This document shows, in pieces, positions 59,210 through 64,000 of a DNA stretch of 64,000 nt (its first letter is position 1; every line of letters begins with the position of its first letter). The stretch is taken from assembly GCF_039376655.1 (NCBI RefSeq), contig NZ_CP135000.1, positions 1 through 64,000 of the forward strand, read 5' to 3'. This DNA comes from Buchnera aphidicola (Pseudoregma panicola). Lineage in GTDB: Bacteria > Pseudomonadota > Gammaproteobacteria > Enterobacterales > Enterobacteriaceae. The notes below the pieces were generated by a model. That model saw only the letters and a list, made by a program, of their open reading frames with translations, searched no databases and was not told the origin of the DNA. Both the position numbers and the translations under genes were made by a program.

Positions 59210-59846
59210 ATTATTTTATATAAAAAAATGGAAAAAATGGAATGCAAATTCTTTTTCTAAAAATAATGATAAAAATTTTTTTAAAAAAAATGATAAAAGT
59301 TTTGATAATAAAATTGTGAAAAAAAAAAAAAAATTAGAAAAAGAAAAAATTTATAATATAGGATTTAAAAAAGGTAAAGAAATTAGATGTAAAAAAGAAT
59401 TTAAAAAAAAATATTTACATAATAAAAAAAATAAATTAGAAATAAAAAAAATAAAAAGTTTATTTTTAAGTTTTAAAAAATCTATTAAGTCTATAGATTC
59501 TTATATATCTGTTAAAATTGTAAAAATATTTTTTAATATTGTTAAAAAAAATAATAAAATTTTTAACAATGGTAAAACTAAAAAATTAATAAAAAAGGTT
59601 AAAAAATATTTATTTAAAGAATGTATTTTTTTAAATAATTTAACTTTTAAAATAAATCCAAAAGATTCAAAATTAGTAAAAAAAAATATTATAAATTTTT
59701 TAAAATTTAAAAATTGGATGTTAATTGAAGATAGCAATATTTCTGTAGGAGAATGTGAAATTGTGTCTCCTGAAATTAATGTAAATTTTACTAATACAGA
59801 TAATTGGGATAACTTATATAGAATTTTTTTTTTAGAGAAAAATTAA
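59202..59846 (+). CDS. fliH: Flagellar export ATPase regulator FliH
   Basis: Binds the FliI ATPase and anchors it to the C-ring. It has 214 residues, a highly charged lysine-rich N-terminal half and a recognisable end (WMLIEDSNISVGECEIVSPEINVNF). The gene has 15 consecutive A at 59319-59333, which stay in frame. It overlaps fliG by 8 bases and fliI by one (TAATG), so translation is coupled. Confidence 0.88.
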   Translation: MHKLFYIKKWKKWNANSFSKNNDKNFFKKNDKSFDNKIVKKKKKLEKEKIYNIGFKKGKEIRCKKEFKKKYLHNKKNKLEIKKIKSLFLSFKKSIKSIDSYISVKIVKIFFNIVKKNNKIFNNGKTKKLIKKVKKYLFKECIFLNNLTFKINPKDSKLVKKNIINFLKFKNWMLIEDSNISVGECEIVSPEINVNFTNTDNWDNLYRIFFLEKN

Positions 59847-61207
59847 TGAATCAAAATTTAAAAAATTGGTTAAAAAATATAAATTTATTATATAAGAAAA
59901 TACATAAATTTCCAATAGCAATAAAATTTGGATATGTAATTAGTTTTATTGGTTTACTTTTAGAAGTTTCTGGTATAAATTTATCTATTGGAGAAATTTG
60001 TATAATAGAAGTTGTTTATAATAAAAAAAAATTTTTTGTTGAAGGAGAAGTAACTGGATTTAAAAATAGAAATATTTTTGTTATGTTATTTGAATATTCT
60101 AAAGGAATATCTCCAGGTTTAAGAGTTTTTCCAAAAATTGATAAAAATGGTAATAATATAAGTAAAATACTTCCTGTAGGAAAAAATTTATTAGGAAGAG
60201 TAATTGATAGTTATGGAAATTCTATAGATAATTTAAAAAGTTTAAATTGTAAAAATTTTGTTTCTACTCATTATAAAAAAATTAATCCTTTAAAAAAAAA
60301 ACCTATAAATAAAATATTAGATACCGGAATAAGATCTATAAATTCTTCTCTAACTATAGGAAGAGGACAAAGAATAGGATTATTTGCTAGTTCTGGAGTA
60401 GGTAAAAGCGTTTTGCTAAGTATGATATCAAAAAATTCTAAATCAGATATATTTGTAATAGGTTTGATAGGAGAAAGAAGTAGAGAAATTTTAGAATTTG
60501 TAGAAAATATTAAAAGTGCAAATAATTTTTCAAAATCAGTAGTAATAGTTTCACCTGCTAATAGTTCTCCATTATTAAAAGTTCAAGGAACTTTATATGC
60601 AATAAGCATAGCTGAATATTTTAGAAAAAAAGGAAATCATGTATTGTTTATATTAGATTCTTTAACTAGATATGCTATGGCTGAAAGAGAAATATCAATT
60701 TCTATGGGTGAAATTCCTGTTATGAGAGGATATCCTACTTCAATTTTTTCTAAATTACCTTTTTTTATAGAAAGATCTGGTAATAGTGAAAGTAAAAATT
60801 GTTCTATAACTGGTTTATATACTATTTTAATAGAAAGTAATAAAAATTTAGATCCTATATCTGATTTAGCTAAATCTATTTTAGATGGTCATATAATGCT
60901 TTCTAAAAGTTATGCTGATTCTGGTCATTATCCTGCTATTAATATAGAAACTTCTGTAAGTAGAGTTATGTCTAATTTAGTAGAAAAAGAACATTATGAA
61001 AAAGCTATTTATTTAAAAAAATTAATATCTATATATAGAAGAAATAAAGATTTAATAAGTTTAGGAGCATATGTAAAAGGTCATGATAAAATTTTAGATA
61101 AAGCAGTTAGTTTATGGCCTAAAATAGAAGCATTTTTACAACAAGATAAAGATGTTGTATGTAATTTTTATGAATCTGTTAAAAGTTTAAATGAATTAAT
61201 AAAATAA
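59846..61207 (+). CDS. fliI: Flagellar export ATPase FliI
   Basis: Hexameric ATPase of the flagellar type III export apparatus. It has 453 residues (E. coli 457). Walker A is ASSGVGKSVL near residue 180; LIGERSREILEF, Walker B LFILDSLTRYAMAEREI and GYPTSIFSKLP follow. It is much better conserved than its flagellar neighbours. Confidence 0.97.
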   Translation: MNQNLKNWLKNINLLYKKIHKFPIAIKFGYVISFIGLLLEVSGINLSIGEICIIEVVYNKKKFFVEGEVTGFKNRNIFVMLFEYSKGISPGLRVFPKIDKNGNNISKILPVGKNLLGRVIDSYGNSIDNLKSLNCKNFVSTHYKKINPLKKKPINKILDTGIRSINSSLTIGRGQRIGLFASSGVGKSVLLSMISKNSKSDIFVIGLIGERSREILEFVENIKSANNFSKSVVIVSPANSSPLLKVQGTLYAISIAEYFRKKGNHVLFILDSLTRYAMAEREISISMGEIPVMRGYPTSIFSKLPFFIERSGNSESKNCSITGLYTILIESNKNLDPISDLAKSILDGHIMLSKSYADSGHYPAINIETSVSRVMSNLVEKEHYEKAIYLKKLISIYRRNKDLISLGAYVKGHDKILDKAVSLWPKIEAFLQQDKDVVCNFYESVKSLNELIK

Positions 61208-61223
61208 TATTTTGGAATTTTTT

Positions 61224-61664
61224 ATGAATAATAGAATTAAATTAGTTGATTTGTTAATTTCTTTAGAAAATATAAAAATAAAAAAAAAATATAAAAGTTT
61301 TTTAAATTTATTGCATTTTAAAAAAATTAATAAATCAAATTTAAAAATATTGAAAAAATATAAAAAAATATATTTAAAAAAAAATAATAAAAAACTTTTT
61401 TTAGGAATAAGTTCTGTAGAAATAAAAAATTTTAATAATTTTTTAAATATTATTAAAAATCAAATATTTCATAGAAAAAAAAATATTTTAGAAGTTAATG
61501 TTCAAATTAAAATATTTTTAAAAAATGTTTTAAAAAATAAAAAAAAGATAAATATTTTAAAATTTTTTAAATCATATTTGTTAAATAAAGAATATAATAA
61601 ATATATTTATACAATTGATTTTAATAATGAAGAGTTGATTCAAACTTTTTTTTTAAATAAATAA
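61224..61664 (+). CDS. fliJ: Flagellar export chaperone FliJ
   Basis: Coiled-coil protein that connects the FliI ring to the export gate. The ATG at 61224 gives 146 residues (E. coli 147) with TTTTGGA about 10 bases upstream; the TTG at 61212 lies inside that site. No catalytic motif exists in this family and the sequence is very lysine-rich, so the call relies on length, helical character and its place after fliI. fliK, expected next, is absent. Confidence 0.8.
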   Translation: MNNRIKLVDLLISLENIKIKKKYKSFLNLLHFKKINKSNLKILKKYKKIYLKKNNKKLFLGISSVEIKNFNNFLNIIKNQIFHRKKNILEVNVQIKIFLKNVLKNKKKINILKFFKSYLLNKEYNKYIYTIDFNNEELIQTFFLNK

Positions 61665-61734
61665 AAATTTGATATTATAATTTTAATTTTTTGTTTTTAT
61701 AGTTTTATATTTTTTTTTATATAAGGGAAATTTT

Positions 61735-63120
61735 ATGAATAAATATTTTGGTAATTTTATACATGTTAATAAAGTTTTAGAAAAATTTGATAATTTTTCG
61801 TATAATAAAAAAAAAAAAAATATAAAAAATATTATTAATAATGATTTTAATCTTTTTAATATTTTATATGCTAATTTAAATAATATATATTTTAAGGAAA
61901 AGTTTTTACTAAAAATTTTATTTAAAGATTTTTCTAAAATTTTAGAAAAAAAATTATCTAATATGTTAAATTATAAAATTAAAGTATATATTGAAGATAT
62001 TAAAATACAAACATATAAAAAATATTTTAAAAGTGTTAGTTCTTTTATAAGTTTTAATTGTTTTAAAATTTCATCTATAAAAGATTTTGGTTTTTTCATA
62101 TATTCGAATAATTTTGTATTATATATATTAGAAATTTTCTTTGGAGGAGGTGTAAAATTTTTAAATAAAAAAGAATTTAACAATATTTCTTATAGTCAAA
62201 ATTTTATTAGTGATAATATAAAAAATATATTAATAAATAGTTTATCTAAAATTTTTAAAAAAAATTTAAATTTAAATATATTTTCATACAAATTTAAAAA
62301 TTTTTTTTCTGCACATAACGAAAATTTTTTTTCTTTAAAAAATTTTTCATCAATAATATATTTTAAAGTTTTTAATAGTAATAAAAATTATAATACTTTT
62401 AATATATGTCTTCCTCTAAGTTTTATAAAATATATAAATAAAATTATTATTAAAAAATCTAATAAAATATGTGAAAATGGTATTTTAAAAAAAAATTTTT
62501 ATATGTTAAATAATATAAAATTTGTAATGTCTGTTTTTTTACAAAATTTTTTTATTAAATTATCAGAATTATATGAACTAAAATATAATTATATAATTAA
62601 TATAGACAATCCAAACAATGTTTATGTATTTGTAGGAGAAAAATTGTTTTTTTTAGGTAAAAATATAACTTTTAAAAATAAAAATTCTATTTTAATAAAA
62701 AAAATAACATATTTAAAATATATAAATTCAGGTGATAAAATGAACAATGAATTAGAAAAATTTAGAAAATATTTTTTAGAAAATGAAAAAAAAATAGATG
62801 TAGAAAAAGATAATAAAAAAATATTTTTAGACAATTCTTATAAAAAAAATTTAGAAAAAAATATCTTTAATGAAAAGATAAATTGTATAGGAGACATAAA
62901 AATTAAAATTTCTGTTAGATTGGGAAGTATAAATATAAAAACAAAAAAATTATTATCTATAAAAAATGGTTCTATAATACAATTAGATCAATTGGCTGGA
63001 GAACCTTTGGATATATTAGCAAATGGTTGTTTAATAGCAAAAGGTGAAATAGTAGTTATAAAAAATAAATATGGAATAAGAATTGTAAATATAATAAATA
63101 ATATTGATAATTTAAAATAA
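61735..63120 (+). CDS. fliM-fliN: FliM-FliN in-frame fusion (flagellar switch complex)
   Basis: One continuous frame of 461 residues that covers two normally separate C-ring proteins. Residues 1-335 match FliM in length (E. coli 334), with the FGGGV segment of the middle domain and a SpoA-like end (VFVGEKLFFLGKN). Residues 336-461 are FliN: MNNELEKFRKYF, then the SpoA core KISVRLGSINIKTKKLLSI, GSIIQLDQLAGEPLDILANG and KGEIVVIKNKYGIRI. There is no stop between them. AGGG lies upstream of the ATG. Confidence 0.92.
   Translation: MNKYFGNFIHVNKVLEKFDNFSYNKKKKNIKNIINNDFNLFNILYANLNNIYFKEKFLLKILFKDFSKILEKKLSNMLNYKIKVYIEDIKIQTYKKYFKSVSSFISFNCFKISSIKDFGFFIYSNNFVLYILEIFFGGGVKFLNKKEFNNISYSQNFISDNIKNILINSLSKIFKKNLNLNIFSYKFKNFFSAHNENFFSLKNFSSIIYFKVFNSNKNYNTFNICLPLSFIKYINKIIIKKSNKICENGILKKNFYMLNNIKFVMSVFLQNFFIKLSELYELKYNYIINIDNPNNVYVFVGEKLFFLGKNITFKNKNSILIKKITYLKYINSGDKMNNELEKFRKYFLENEKKIDVEKDNKKIFLDNSYKKNLEKNIFNEKINCIGDIKIKISVRLGSINIKTKKLLSIKNGSIIQLDQLAGEPLDILANGCLIAKGEIVVIKNKYGIRIVNIINNIDNLK
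62730..62742 (+). promoter_or_regulatory. Internal ribosome-binding site and start codon of the fliN part
   Basis: AGGTG at 62730-62734 stands five bases before ATG 62740-62742, which is the expected FliN start and in frame with FliM. Separate FliN could be made from this start in addition to the fusion protein. Inferred from the sequence only. Confidence 0.55.
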
Positions 63121-63229
63121 TTTTTTTAAATTATATTTATTTTTTAAATTATAAAATTAATTTAATGTTCTTATTATTATTTAAATAATATTAAAATTTT
63201 TCAAATAACTTAATATTTTGGAAATTATA

Positions 63230-63970
63230 ATGAAATATAGTAAAATTTTATTATTTTTGTTTTCATTACTTTCTACTTCTGTATATGCTATGAATTTAGA
63301 TTCAATAAACAGTTTATTTTTTAATAAAGGAAGTGATTTTTCTATTCCTATAGATATTTTAATAATAATGAGTTCTTTAAGTTTTTTACCTGCGATAATT
63401 CTTTTAATGACAAGTTTTACTAGAATTATAATTGTTTTAAGTTTGTTAAGAAATGCTTTAGGGATGACTTATTCTCCTCCAAATCAAATATTAATTGGAT
63501 TAAGTTTATTTATTACTTTTTTTATAATGTCTCCTGTTTTTAATTCAATTTATAAAGATGCTTATATACCATTTATTAATAAAAAAATTAATTCTGAAAT
63601 AGCTATAGATAAAGCAATTTTTCCATTTAAAAAATTTATGTTGAATCAAGTTAAAGAATCAGATATATCTTTTTTTTTAAAGTTGTCCAAAGAAAAAAAA
63701 AATAAATTTGAAAATAAATATGATATACCCATGTATATAGTAATACCTGCTTTTGTTTCTAACGAATTAAAAATAGCTTTTCAAATAGGTTTTATAATAT
63801 TTATACCTTTTATAGTAATAGATTTAATTATATCTAGTGTTTTAATGGCATTAGGAATGATGATGGTTCCTCCATCTAGTATATCATTTCCATTTAAGTT
63901 AATACTTTTTGTATTAGCAGATGGATGGAATTTGTTAATAAGTTCTTTAGTAAAAAGTTTTTATTTTTAA
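63230..63970 (+). CDS. fliP: Flagellar export gate protein FliP
   Basis: Core subunit of the flagellar export gate. ATG 63230 gives 246 residues (E. coli 245); the in-frame TTG at 63218 lies in the Shine-Dalgarno TTTTGGA. A signal-peptide-like start (ILLFLFSLLSTSVYA) is followed by SFTRIIIVLSLLRNALG, the FFIMSPVFNSIY helix and the family C-terminal GMMMVPPSSISFPFKLILFVLADGW, given here in part. fliO is absent upstream. The remaining 30 bases show nothing; fliQ would be expected next. Confidence 0.97.
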   Translation: MKYSKILLFLFSLLSTSVYAMNLDSINSLFFNKGSDFSIPIDILIIMSSLSFLPAIILLMTSFTRIIIVLSLLRNALGMTYSPPNQILIGLSLFITFFIMSPVFNSIYKDAYIPFINKKINSEIAIDKAIFPFKKFMLNQVKESDISFFLKLSKEKKNKFENKYDIPMYIVIPAFVSNELKIAFQIGFIIFIPFIVIDLIISSVLMALGMMMVPPSSISFPFKLILFVLADGWNLLISSLVKSFYF

Positions 63971-64000
63971 ATTTTATTATAATTTTAAAACATTAGGTAA

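Overview
The window is a very AT-rich stretch of a reduced gammaproteobacterial chromosome. Gene content and order match Buchnera aphidicola, the primary aphid endosymbiont: mnmG, atpBEFHAGDC, gyrB, dnaN, rpmH, rnpA, yidC, mnmE, groESL, efp, dnaC, dnaT, rsmD, ftsY, rpoH, metE, hupA, rpoCB and their upstream ribosomal genes, argG, argH, the rpoD-dnaG-rpsU cluster, the pts genes, and a fli cluster. This assignment comes from synteny and protein signatures, not from a search; I do not name the aphid host. Base 1 is the A of the mnmG start codon, so the assembly was probably rotated to begin there. There are no rRNA genes, insertion sequences, prophage or CRISPR in the window.

Layout. 1-8.6 kb: mnmG and the complete F1Fo ATP synthase operon. 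8.6-12.2 kb: gyrB and dnaN on the minus strand, with no dnaA beside dnaN. 12.4-19.1 kb: rpmH, rnpA, yidC, mnmE, tRNA-Phe, groES-groEL (with a sigma-32-like promoter) and efp. 19.1-26.3 kb: primosome genes dnaT-dnaC, rsmD, ftsY, rpoH, metE, hupA. 26.6-38.7 kb: one long minus-strand block running Thr-Tyr-Gly-Thr tRNAs, secE, nusG, rplK, rplA, rplJ, rplL, rpoB, rpoC, as in E. coli but without tufB. 38.9-42.5 kb: metF, argG, argH. 42.6-46.5 kb: rpoD, dnaG, rpsU. 46.7-49.1 kb: tsaD, cca. 49.3-51.8 kb: crr, ptsI, ptsH. 52-55.6 kb: ligA, tRNA-Lys, tRNA-Val, gltX. 55.7-64 kb: fliE and fliF-G-H-I-J-(M+N)-P, coding for the flagellar export apparatus and basal body.

Function. Most genes are core information processing (replication, transcription, translation, tRNA modification and maturation), energy and protein folding. 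The symbiotic supply function shows as methionine synthesis (metE, metF) and the last two arginine steps (argG, argH). The fli genes fit the known retention of hook-basal-body complexes in Buchnera.

Most notable points. (1) Three essential genes, ftsY, nusG and dnaG, are each interrupted at a long poly(A) tract (16, 13 and 17 A on the coding strand), and in all three one extra A restores the full-length protein. (2) fliF carries 16 identical 30-bp tandem repeats that add 160 residues between its second membrane helix and its FliG-binding tail. (3) fliM and fliN are one continuous reading frame, with a ribosome-binding site and ATG still present at the fliN boundary. (4) dnaA is missing from its usual place. 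(5) Domain erosion is visible in LigA (no BRCT), Cca (HD motif lost), AtpC (short C-terminus) and EF-P (degenerate third domain). All seven tRNA genes lack an encoded CCA.
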